Assembly: GCF_020907985.1 (NCBI RefSeq)
Contig: NZ_JAJJPA010000055.1
Span: 1-40,047 of the forward strand
Direction: 5' to 3'
DNA length: 40,047 nucleotides
Origin: Kitasatospora humi
GTDB taxonomy: Bacteria > Actinomycetota > Actinomycetes > Streptomycetales > Streptomycetaceae
The notes beneath the pieces are model-generated. The model worked only from the letters and a program-made list of their open reading frames with translations, was not told where the DNA came from and searched no databases. Shown here piece after piece: positions 1-6,981 of this stretch; positions within the stretch are counted from its first letter, which is position 1, and every line of letters starts with the position of its first letter. Both the position numbers and the translations under genes were made by a program.

Positions 1-30
1 GAGCTTATCAGATCAGTTTCACTCCGATTA

Positions 31-51
31 ACCGGAGCTTCCCTTTCCGGT
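31..51. repeat. Short inverted repeat upstream of the hydrolase
   Basis: ACCGGA at 31-36 is matched by TCCGGT at 46-51 across a 9-nt spacer. It may be a terminator for a gene left of the window or an operator. The short arms leave this open. Confidence 0.3.
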
Positions 52-162
52 CCGCTCTGCCGCCCCTCTCGCGGCGACTCCGGAACTGTACGGGCAGCCG
101 GGCACCACAAGCAAATCGGCGCTCGGGCATTCTGGAGCGCAGTCCGAGGGAGGGGTCGATTC

Positions 163-1185
163 GTGAACATGACAGAACGACTGTCAGAACAAACGGCCGC
201 AGCGGTCGAGGCACTCGTCCGGGCCTGCCGGGGGTTCCCGGTGGCGGTCGAGGTGTTTCCGAGCGCGGTCGCCGAGCCGCGGCGCGTGGCTGTTCTGCTC
301 CCCGGCGGCGGGTTGAACGCGCGTGCCAACTTCGCCACCGCCCGCGACCGCAGTCTGGTGGAGTTCCTCGCCGAGCACGGCTACCTGCCCATCGGCGTCA
401 CCCCACGTGAGGACGCCGCCGACGCACGCGACGCGAGCGAGGCCGCCGCCTGGGGCCTGGCCGCCCACCGCACCGATGTCGAGCAGGTGCTCACCGCCAT
501 CGTCGAGCACCTCGGCCTGCCCCAGGACCTGCTCGGCCACTCCGCGGGCGCCGCACTGGCCCTCGACCTGGCGGCGCAGCCGGGGTGCGCGGCCGAGCGG
601 GTCCTGGTGCTGGACACCACCGGCCCGTACGACCCGCGGACCGAGCCCGAACGGTCCGCCAGGGCTTCCGCGCTCTGCGACGAGTTCCAGCAGCGGCTCG
701 CGGCGGGCGAGCTGCTCCTCGACCCCGGTCTGAAGGCGGCCTTCGCCGCCACCGACGGGAGCCCGCAGGCCCGGGAGCGGCTGACGCACGCGCTGACCCG
801 GACCAGCGAGCTTCCGGGACCGGCGAACTGGATCTACCACCGCGGGCACAGCGCCGGCGGCGAGTCGCTGGACCTGGACGTCTGGGCGCGAGCCATGGCG
901 GCACTGGGCAGCGGGATGCAGCCGGTGGCGTTGCTGCGGGATCTGGCCGCGCTCTGGGGCGGGCGCGATGAGGTGTACCGGATCGACTGGTCGGCGATCC
1001 GCGCGGAGGTGGTCTGGCTCAACGGCGGGTCGGGCCGCGGCGACCACGACCTGGCTGCCCGGCTGATCCGGGCCGGCGGGGCGCGGGTGGACTACCGGGT
1101 GGTGCCGGGGTTCGGCCACGGCGACATGGTCTGGGCGCCGCAGGCCGTGAACGCGGTCTGGCCGCTGCTCCTGGCGGACCAGTAG
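163..1185 (+). CDS. Alpha/beta hydrolase
   Basis: This 340-residue protein has the alpha/beta-hydrolase layout. A strand plus glycine loop (RVAVLLPGGG) lies at residues 41-50. The nucleophile elbow GHSAG at 125-129 makes Ser127 the nucleophile, and FGHGD at 317-321 supplies the probable catalytic His319; D294 or D296 could be the acid. No signal peptide is visible, so it should be cytoplasmic. The GTG at 163 was chosen because GAGGGAGGGG at 146-155 ends 7 nt before it; an ATG lies two codons later. The gene converges on the aldolase-like gene with a 28-bp gap. The substrate cannot be predicted; an esterase or lactonase role is possible. Confidence 0.85.
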   Translation: MNMTERLSEQTAAAVEALVRACRGFPVAVEVFPSAVAEPRRVAVLLPGGGLNARANFATARDRSLVEFLAEHGYLPIGVTPREDAADARDASEAAAWGLAAHRTDVEQVLTAIVEHLGLPQDLLGHSAGAALALDLAAQPGCAAERVLVLDTTGPYDPRTEPERSARASALCDEFQQRLAAGELLLDPGLKAAFAATDGSPQARERLTHALTRTSELPGPANWIYHRGHSAGGESLDLDVWARAMAALGSGMQPVALLRDLAALWGGRDEVYRIDWSAIRAEVVWLNGGSGRGDHDLAARLIRAGGARVDYRVVPGFGHGDMVWAPQAVNAVWPLLLADQ

Positions 1186-1213
1186 CAGCGGCCAGGGCCG
1201 GAGATGGCGAGAC

Positions 1214-2281
1214 CTACCGCGCCATCTCCTCCGCGATCGCCGCGGCGAAGGCGTCGATGTCCTCCTCCGTGGTGTCGAAGGCGGTCATCCAGCGCACCTC
1301 GCCGGTGTGCTCGTTCCAGAAGTAGAAGCGGTAACGCTTCTGCAGCCGCTCGCTGACCTCGCGCGGCAGGATCGCGAACACCGCGTTGGCCTGCACCGGG
1401 CGGACCACGGTGATGCCGTCGATGCCCCGCACGGCCGTCTCCAGGCGCTTGGCCATGGCGTTGGCGTGGCCGGCGTTGCGCAGCCACAGGTCGCCGGTGA
1501 GCAGCGCCTCGAACTGCACCGAGACGAAGCGCATCTTCGAGGCGAGCTGCATCGACATCTTGCGCAGGTACTTGATGTTGCGGACCCGCTCGGGGTTGAG
1601 CACCACCACGGCCTCGCCGAACAGCAGGCCGTTCTTGGTGCCGCCGAAGGACAGCACGTCGACGCCGGCCTCGGTGGTGAACTCGCGGAACGGCACACCC
1701 AGCGTGGCGGCCGCGTTGGCCAGCCGGGAGCCGTCCATGTGCACCAGCATGCCGCGCTCGTGGGCGTGCTCGCAGATCGCCTTGACCTCGTCCGCCGTGT
1801 AGAGCGTGCCGAGCTCGGTGCTCTGGGTGATGGAGACGGCGAGCGGCGAGGCGCGGTGCTCGTCGTCCCAGCCGTACGCCTGCCGGTCGATCAGCTCGGG
1901 GGTGAGCTTGCCGTCCGGGGTGGGCACCAGGTGGAGCTTGATGCCGGCCATCTTCTCCGGCGCGCCGCACTCGTCCACGTTGATGTGGGCGCTCTCGGCG
2001 GCGATCACGGCGCCCCAGCGCGGGAGCAGGGCCTGCAGGGCGACCACGTTGGCGCCGGTGCCGTTGAACACCGGGTAGGCCTCGGCGCGGTCGCCGAAGT
2101 GGCGCTTGAAGACGCTCTGCAGGTGCTCGGTGTACTGGTCCTCGCCGTAGGCGATCTGGTGGCCGCCGTTGGCCAGGGCGATGGCGGCCAGGATCTCCGG
2201 GTGGACACCGGCGTAGTTGTCGCTGGCGAACCCGCGGGTCTCGGGGTCGTGGTGGCGCACTGCGTCGGTGGTGTTGCTCAT
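1214..2281 (-). CDS. Low-specificity L-threonine aldolase-like PLP enzyme
   Basis: This 355-residue fold-type I PLP enzyme resembles low-specificity threonine aldolases and beta-eliminating lyases. Those enzymes split L-threonine or L-allo-threonine into glycine and acetaldehyde. Visible landmarks are the N-terminal SDNYAGVHPEI segment, HMDGSRLANA with Asp183 expected to contact the pyridine nitrogen, and SFGGTKNG with Lys216 as the Schiff-base lysine. It is the last gene of a three-gene minus-strand operon. Its ATG overlaps the stop codon of the SDR gene (ATGA), which suggests translational coupling. Its first six residues, MSNTTD, are identical to those of the upstream SDR. The true substrate may differ from threonine. 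Confidence 0.88.
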   Translation of the reverse strand: MSNTTDAVRHHDPETRGFASDNYAGVHPEILAAIALANGGHQIAYGEDQYTEHLQSVFKRHFGDRAEAYPVFNGTGANVVALQALLPRWGAVIAAESAHINVDECGAPEKMAGIKLHLVPTPDGKLTPELIDRQAYGWDDEHRASPLAVSITQSTELGTLYTADEVKAICEHAHERGMLVHMDGSRLANAAATLGVPFREFTTEAGVDVLSFGGTKNGLLFGEAVVVLNPERVRNIKYLRKMSMQLASKMRFVSVQFEALLTGDLWLRNAGHANAMAKRLETAVRGIDGITVVRPVQANAVFAILPREVSERLQKRYRFYFWNEHTGEVRWMTAFDTTEEDIDAFAAAIAEEMAR

Positions 2282-3030
2282 CGGGCTGTCAGCCACAGGT
2301 GCTGTCCGTTCAGTTCTGCTGCGGGGCGGGACCAGAGGTCCGCCAGGTGGTCGGCCAGGTCGGCGGTGTCGGTGAAGCCGGTGAACTTGGCCTCCGGCTT
2401 CTCGGCCCGCATCTGCGGAGTGAGCAGGGCCTTGATCACCAGGATGACGGCCGCCGCGGTGGGGGTGCCGTCCGGGTCGGTGGTCTGCTTGGCGAAGGAG
2501 TGGGCCATGGCGAGCGTCCAGGCCTCGCTGGCGGCCTTGGCGGCCGTGTAGGCGGCGCCGCCCTGGGTGGGGTTGTGCGCGGCGGCGGCGCCGATCATCG
2601 CGTAGCGGCCGTCCTTGCTGCGCAGCAGGGCGGGCTGGAAGGCCAGCGAGGTGTGCTGCAGGGTGCGCAGCACGGTGTTGTGCAGGAAGTCCCAGTCCTC
2701 GATCTTGGTGTCGGTGAAGGTCTTGCTGCCGCGCCAGCCGCCGACCAGGTGGAACACGCCGTCGACCCGGCCGTGCTCGGCCTCCAGGCGGTCGGCCCAC
2801 TCCTTCACCCGCTCCAGGTCGAGCAGGTCGATGACCTGGGTGTGCACCGTGGCGTCGGGGACGGCGGTGTGCACGTGGGCGGCGGCCTCGTCGAGCCGCT
2901 GCTGGTCGATGTCGGCGGCGATCACCACGGCGCCGCCGGCGGCGAGCCGGCGCAGCACGGCCTGGCCGGCCGGGCCACTGGCACCGGCGACCACGATCAC
3001 CTTGCCGGTCAGGTCGGTGGTGTTGCTCAT
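2278..3030 (-). CDS. Short-chain dehydrogenase/reductase family protein
   Basis: This 250-residue protein has the classical SDR Rossmann fold. A glycine-rich nucleotide loop, AGASGPAG, lies at residues 15-22, an acidic residue ends beta-2 (AAD at 38-40, compatible with NAD preference), and the catalytic pair is YTAAK, Tyr161 and Lys165. The serine normally found 13 residues before the tyrosine is replaced: position 148 is Ala in MIGAAAAHN. This may mean altered or weak catalysis, or a binding role. It is the middle gene of the operon; its ATG overlaps the stop of the DUF6421-like gene and its stop overlaps the ATG of the aldolase gene, each as ATGA. Confidence 0.88.
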   Translation of the reverse strand: MSNTTDLTGKVIVVAGASGPAGQAVLRRLAAGGAVVIAADIDQQRLDEAAAHVHTAVPDATVHTQVIDLLDLERVKEWADRLEAEHGRVDGVFHLVGGWRGSKTFTDTKIEDWDFLHNTVLRTLQHTSLAFQPALLRSKDGRYAMIGAAAAHNPTQGGAAYTAAKAASEAWTLAMAHSFAKQTTDPDGTPTAAAVILVIKALLTPQMRAEKPEAKFTGFTDTADLADHLADLWSRPAAELNGQHLWLTAR

Positions 3031-4427
3031 GCGGCGATCTCCTTGGGACCGTTGCCGGTGATACCGGTGGTGGCGGCGATGACCCCGCGGAGCTTCTTGG
3101 CGAGGGCCTCGTAGAACATGCTGAGCGGGAACTCGTCCGGGTGGACGGCGTCGCAGAGCGCCTTGTTGAGCGCCTTGCCGTCGACGGTGTCCAGCGGCAG
3201 GGCCTCGGGGCCCTTGGCCCAGGTGGAGGCCGGGTGCGGGGTGAGGTACTTGGAGACCAGCTGGTAGGCGGCGATCCAGTGGGCGGTCTTGGGGCGGTCG
3301 ATGCCGGCCCGGTAGAGCGCCTCGATCTCGCCGCAGAGCGCGTTGGTGACCTCGGCGACCCGGTCCCAGTCGATGCTGAGCTTGTTGTCGCGCCAGCGCA
3401 GCGCGTCGTGCTGGTGCAGGTAGGCGAAGAGCAGCTGGCCGCCCATGCCGTCGTAGTTGCGCACCCGGCCACCGGTGACCGGGAAGCGGAACATCCGGTC
3501 GAAGATGATCGCGTACTGCACGTCGCGGCCCTGGGGGTAGCCTTCGGCCTCCAGGCGGACGGCCTCCTTGAACGCCGTCAGGTCGCAGCGCAGCTCCTCC
3601 AGGCCGTACATCCAGAACGGGCTGCGCTGCTTGATCATGAACGGGTCGAACGGCAGGTCGCCGTGGCTGTGGGTGCGGTCGTGGACCAGGTCCCAGAGCA
3701 CGAAGGTCTGCTGGGCGCGCTCCTGGTCGGCGATCAGCGCGGCGGCGTCCTCGGGGATCTCCAGGCCGAGCAGGTCGATGGCGGACTCGGAGACGGCGCG
3801 GAACCGCGCGGCCTCGCGGTCGCAGAAGATGCCGCCCCAGGTGAAGCGCTCGGGGGCCTGGCGAACGGACACCGTCTCCGGGAAGAGCACGGCGGAGTTG
3901 GTGTCGTAGCCGGCCGTGAAGTCGGTGAAGGTGATCGGGACGAACATCGGGTTGTCGAAGCGGGTGCGCTCCAGCTCCGCCAGCCAGTCCGGCCAGACCA
4001 CGCTGAGCAGCACCGCCTCCAGGTTGCGGTCCGGGTTGCCGTTCTGGGTGTACATCGGGAAGACGACCAGGTGCGGCAGGCCGTCGACGCGGTCGGCGGC
4101 GGGCTGGAAGGCGAGCAGGGAGTCGAGGAAGTCGGGCTCCCGGTAGCCGGTGTCGGCCCACTTGCGCAGGTCGACCTGGACGGCGTCCAGGTAGGCCGCG
4201 TCGTGCGGGAAGAGCGGTGCGAGCTCCTGGATCGCGCCGAGCACGGTGTCCAGCAGCGGGTCCACGGTGGAGCGCTGGACGGTGTTCAGGTCGATCGAGC
4301 CGTCCTTCGACTGCAGCGGGCGCAGCGTCTCGACGGCCGTCTTGAGGCGCAGCCAGGCGGGGTGCTCGGCCAGGGCCGCCGCCGGAAAGTCGGCCGCCGC
4401 AGTGGGCTTCGACGAAAGATTCTGCAT
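3027..4427 (-). CDS. DUF6421-like protein of unknown function
   Basis: This 466-residue protein matches what I know as the DUF6421 family of streptomycetes; the family name is from memory. It has no signal peptide or membrane segment and no repeats. A striking segment is VHDRTHSHGDLPFD at residues 248-261, followed by LEELRCDL at 276-283. The spacing His249-x3-His253 and then Glu277/Glu278 resembles a zincin metal site of the M49 type, but with Asp250 where HExxH has Glu. It is the first gene of a coupled operon with the SDR and aldolase-like genes, so it probably acts in the same small-molecule pathway. Any metal or enzyme role is inference. Confidence 0.8.
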   Translation of the reverse strand: MQNLSSKPTAAADFPAAALAEHPAWLRLKTAVETLRPLQSKDGSIDLNTVQRSTVDPLLDTVLGAIQELAPLFPHDAAYLDAVQVDLRKWADTGYREPDFLDSLLAFQPAADRVDGLPHLVVFPMYTQNGNPDRNLEAVLLSVVWPDWLAELERTRFDNPMFVPITFTDFTAGYDTNSAVLFPETVSVRQAPERFTWGGIFCDREAARFRAVSESAIDLLGLEIPEDAAALIADQERAQQTFVLWDLVHDRTHSHGDLPFDPFMIKQRSPFWMYGLEELRCDLTAFKEAVRLEAEGYPQGRDVQYAIIFDRMFRFPVTGGRVRNYDGMGGQLLFAYLHQHDALRWRDNKLSIDWDRVAEVTNALCGEIEALYRAGIDRPKTAHWIAAYQLVSKYLTPHPASTWAKGPEALPLDTVDGKALNKALCDAVHPDEFPLSMFYEALAKKLRGVIAATTGITGNGPKEIAA

Positions 4428-4465
4428 GGGGGACCTGCTTCGACAGAAGTTATTGAGTCAAGAAC

Positions 4466-4495
4466 ACGATAAGGACGAAAGGTTCTCCTGTTCAA
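4466..4495 (-). promoter_or_regulatory. Candidate promoter of the DUF6421 operon
   Basis: On the minus strand TTGAAC (4495-4490) is followed after 18 bp by TATCGT (4471-4466). This fits the streptomycete vegetative pattern and would give a leader of about 30 nt before the ATG at 4427. Confidence 0.4.
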
Positions 4496-4505
4496 GGGGG
4501 GGCGG

Positions 4506-4549
4506 GTGAGAAGACCCGCGGACCGACGTGAGAAGACCCACGGACCTTG
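4506..4549. repeat. Tandem 22-bp direct repeat
   Basis: Two adjacent 22-bp units begin at 4506 and 4528. Each starts with GTGAGAAGACCC, and 18 of 22 positions agree. The repeat lies between divergent genes and could be a regulatory site or a replication-slippage duplication. Confidence 0.55.
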
Positions 4550-4793
4550 CAGTCGACCGGCGGCCCGGCGGGCCGGTGGGCCGGTCAACCCGCCGTTCGA
4601 GCGTCACCGCGGACCCCGTCACCCGCCACCGGGGCCCCGCCCGGCCCGCTCCCCCGGCGGGCGCTGCGTCACCTCGGCGGGGCCCGCACCCCCGTGCGCC
4701 CCGCGCGCGCCCTGCTGGTGGGCCGTCCAGCCGGGCGATCGTGGTGGCACGCCTGCGGCGGAACGCGCCGGGGCGGCCCGGAGGGGGCGAGCG

Positions 4794-5324
4794 ATGCACG
4801 GACCGGCCGTCCTGAGCTGGCTGCTGGCGCTGCTCACCACCGCCACGGGCGTCCTGTGCCTGCTGCGGTTGCGCGGCCGCGGTGGGCACGGGGCGTGCTC
4901 CTCGGACGCGGTGGAGGCCGCGATGGGCCTCGGCACCGCCGCGATGATCACGCTGGGTGACCGGCTGCCGGCCTCGCTCTGGGTGGCGCTCTTCGGACTA
5001 CTGGGCGCCGCCGCACTGGCCACCGCGCTCGGCCCGCGGGCCGGCGGCCGGCGGGCGCACCGGCTGCACCACGCGGTCGGTGCGGCGGCGATGGTCTACA
5101 TGGCGCTGGCGATGCGGGCGCCGCAGCCGCACCCGGGCATGGTGATGCCGATGGGACTGCCGCCGCTGACCGGCCTGCTGCTGCTCTACTTCGGCGGCTA
5201 CGCGCTCTGGTCCGGCAGCCGGCTGCTGACGGCGGACGGGGTGGCCACCGGTGGCGGACCGGTCCCGCAGGCCTGCCGGCTCGCCATGGGCGTTGGCATG
5301 TTCGCGATGCTGCTGGCGCTCTGA
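4794..5324 (+). CDS. DUF5134-like multi-pass membrane protein
   Basis: This 176-residue protein is almost entirely hydrophobic, with about five membrane segments (near 4-24, 44-58, 62-80, 94-108, 123-141 and a C-terminal stretch from 162). It resembles the DUF5134 proteins that often sit beside M56 peptidases in streptomycetes; that naming is from memory. Notable residues are His89, His92 and His93, Met100, Met103 and Met107 in one helix, and the loop HPGMVMPMG at 113-121. These give a His/Met-rich face that could bind copper or heme, which is inference. The ATG at 4794 follows GGAGGGGGCGAG. The M56 peptidase gene follows on the same strand after 152 bp. Confidence 0.75.
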   Translation: MHGPAVLSWLLALLTTATGVLCLLRLRGRGGHGACSSDAVEAAMGLGTAAMITLGDRLPASLWVALFGLLGAAALATALGPRAGGRRAHRLHHAVGAAAMVYMALAMRAPQPHPGMVMPMGLPPLTGLLLLYFGGYALWSGSRLLTADGVATGGGPVPQACRLAMGVGMFAMLLAL

Positions 5325-5402
5325 CACACCGTGCGTACACGGTCGTGAAACACCGCCGGCTGACGCAGCGCGGTGGTGTTGGTCACGGCGCCGGGCCGAT
5401 GG

Positions 5403-5431
5403 TTCCGCGTGCCCGGGCGAGGGCCTAGATT
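5403..5431 (+). promoter_or_regulatory. Candidate promoter of the M56 peptidase gene
   Basis: TTCCGC (5403-5408), a 17-bp spacer and TAGATT (5426-5431) precede the ATG at 5477. The -10 is a good match, the -35 is weak. It would give the peptidase its own transcript apart from the DUF5134 gene. Confidence 0.35.
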
Positions 5432-5476
5432 GAGCGCAGCGTTCTGTCGCGCCTTCCCTCAGGGGGACTTGCTGCC

Positions 5477-6439
5477 ATGACGGCCCTGCTCGGCCTGCTG
5501 CTGCTCGGATTCGTGCTCGCCACCGGCGGGCCCCTCCTGCTGGCCCGGGCCCGCTGGGTCGACCGTGAACCGGTGCTGGCGCTGCTGGTCTGGCAGTGCC
5601 TGGTGGTGGCGGTGCTGCTCTGCTGCGCGCTGAGCCTGCTGCTCTCGGTCGCGGCCGCGCTGCCCGCCGTGCGCGCCATGATCTTCACAGGTGCGCCGCC
5701 CGGTGTGGAGGCCGCCTACCAGCTGGTCGACGCGGAGGGCTGGGGTCGCCTGGTTGCGGCACTGCTGGCGCTCGGCGGTGCGTGGACGGGGGTCTCGCTG
5801 GTCCGGGAGATCCGCGCGGCTCGCGCGCTGCGGGAGAGCCGGCACCGCGAACTGGCGCACCGGGCACCGGAGTTGCCGGTCGGCATCGGAGCGCCGCCGG
5901 CCCGCCGCGAGCGGCTGGTGGTGCTGGAGAACGTGCGGCCCGACGCCTGGTCGCTCCCCGGTCCGCAGTCCCGGCTGGTGGTCACCACGGGTGCGTTGCG
6001 CCGGTTGACCGACCGGGAGTTGGAGGCGGTGCTCAGTCATGAGCGCGTCCATGTCCGGGCCCGACACCACTGGCTGTCGCAGGGTGCGCAGGCGCTCGCC
6101 GCGGGCTTCCCGAGGGTCACCGTCTTCACCGCGTTCCGCGACCAGGTGGGCGAGTTGGTGGAGTTGGCCGCCGACGACCGGGCGGCCCGCCGGCACGGGC
6201 GGATGACCACCGCGCACGCGATGGTCGAGATCAACGCCGGGCGCGGGGTGTTCGAGGGCTGCTCCGGGTCGTACGGGCCGGGCCAGTTGGCGCAGGCACC
6301 GCGCCGGGTGGACCGGCTACTGGCGGGCGAGCCGCGGCTACCGGTGGGCAGCCGGCTGCGGTTGACCCTGCTGGCCCTGGGTGCGCCGGCCACCGTGCTG
6401 CTGCTGGCGGCCGCGCCGGGGCTGGGCGCGCTGCGCTGA
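5477..6439 (+). CDS. M56 family membrane metallopeptidase
   Basis: This 320-residue protein has N-terminal membrane segments (about 1-23 and 33-62), another near 92-110, a cytoplasmic zincin domain and a C-terminal membrane segment. The zinc motif is HERVH, with His188, Glu189 and His192, within EAVLSHERVHVRARH. EVGELVELAADDRA-like sequence further on (near residues 222-236) should provide the third ligand. This is the BlaR1/MecR1-type M56 architecture without the penicillin-sensor domain. In this family the protease usually inactivates a BlaI/MecI repressor. No BlaI gene is adjacent; the next gene is a convergent MarR regulator. AGGGGGACTT at 5461-5470 precedes the ATG. Confidence 0.88.
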   Translation: MTALLGLLLLGFVLATGGPLLLARARWVDREPVLALLVWQCLVVAVLLCCALSLLLSVAAALPAVRAMIFTGAPPGVEAAYQLVDAEGWGRLVAALLALGGAWTGVSLVREIRAARALRESRHRELAHRAPELPVGIGAPPARRERLVVLENVRPDAWSLPGPQSRLVVTTGALRRLTDRELEAVLSHERVHVRARHHWLSQGAQALAAGFPRVTVFTAFRDQVGELVELAADDRAARRHGRMTTAHAMVEINAGRGVFEGCSGSYGPGQLAQAPRRVDRLLAGEPRLPVGSRLRLTLLALGAPATVLLLAAAPGLGALR

Positions 6440-6476
6440 CCCCGGGGCGATGGCCCCCGGCGACTGGCGAGAACCG

Positions 6477-6893
6477 CTAGCCGCAGCTCGGCTGACGCCC
6501 CATCAGGGAGCGCCGCAGTACCGCGCGGTGGAGCGGCCGGGCCTCCTGGTAGCGCTGCCAGCCCACCTCGGAGAGCAGCACGAAGACGCCCCGGCGGTCT
6601 TCCGTGCACATGTGGCGCTCGACCAGGCCGTCCTTCTCCAGCCGGCCGATCAGCCGGGAGAGCGCACTCTGGCTCAGGTGCACCTTCTCGCCGAGCTCCT
6701 GCACCCGCAGCTTCCCGGCCCACTCGTCGCGCGACTCGGCCAGCCGCTCCAGCACCTCGAACTCGCTCATGCCGAGCCCGAAGCGCTCCCCCAACTCCCG
6801 GTCCAGGGCGCAGGCAGTGGCCGCGTGGCGAGCCAGCAGCTCGCGCCAGGCGGCGACCAGGTCGGCCGACTCGGCCGCGTCGATCTCGGACAC
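6477..6893 (-). CDS. MarR family transcriptional regulator
   Basis: This 138-residue winged-helix protein has the MarR pattern. The recognition region LGEKVHLSQSALSRLIGRLEKDGLVER is followed by the wing CTEDRRGVFVLLS. I chose the GTG at 6893 because AAGG lies upstream and the frame before it runs into low-complexity AT-rich promoter DNA. It is divergent from a DHA2-type exporter over 88 bp that contain a perfect ATGCAT-centred palindrome. The usual role of such pairs is repression of the exporter, relieved by a toxic ligand. A cysteine sits at the start of the wing, so redox sensing is possible but unproven. Confidence 0.88.
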   Translation of the reverse strand: MSEIDAAESADLVAAWRELLARHAATACALDRELGERFGLGMSEFEVLERLAESRDEWAGKLRVQELGEKVHLSQSALSRLIGRLEKDGLVERHMCTEDRRGVFVLLSEVGWQRYQEARPLHRAVLRRSLMGRQPSCG

Positions 6894-6908
6894 ACCGCCG
6901 ACCTTATC

Positions 6909-6974
6909 ACATGCACATGAACAATATGCAACAGAATTAAATCTACTTGCATTGATTGCACATGCATGTAGTGT
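6909..6974 (+). promoter_or_regulatory. MarR/exporter divergent control region with palindromes
   Basis: The region is AT-rich, unlike its neighbours. TTGCAT (6947-6952), a 16-bp spacer and TAGTGT (6969-6974) form a promoter for the exporter. The perfect palindrome ACATGCATGT (6960-6969) touches the -10, a position where a bound repressor blocks transcription. A further inverted pair, ATGCAA near 6926-6931 and TTGCAT at 6947-6952, flanks the centre. The ATG at 6982 is 7 nt after the -10, so the mRNA is probably leaderless. Confidence 0.6.
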
Positions 6975-6981
6975 CACACCC

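Larger units (their letters stand above)
4428..4793. other. Intergenic region between divergent transcription units
   Basis: This 366-bp gap separates the minus-strand DUF6421 operon from the plus-strand DUF5134 gene. The side near the operon is comparatively AT-rich and holds a candidate promoter. The rest is very GC-rich and contains one 22-bp tandem duplication. Open frames in it are short, overlap in all phases and lack homology I can recognise, so I call no gene. Confidence 0.6.

Noticed and set aside
1214..3472. Continuous minus-strand frame that would fuse extra sequence to the threonine-aldolase-like protein
   Set aside because: The part beyond 2281 is Arg/Pro-rich and lies over the SDR and DUF6421 genes, which have clear family sequence in another frame. 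The ATG at 2279-2281 overlaps the previous stop.
4506..4793. Upstream extension of the DUF5134 frame to 4506
   Set aside because: The extra 96 residues are Arg/Pro-rich, include the 22-bp tandem repeat and lack family sequence. GGAGGGGGCGAG precedes the ATG at 4794.
6604..6981. Upstream extension of the exporter frame to 6604
   Set aside because: It runs through the MarR gene on the opposite strand and through the AT-rich promoter. The membrane protein begins properly at 6982.
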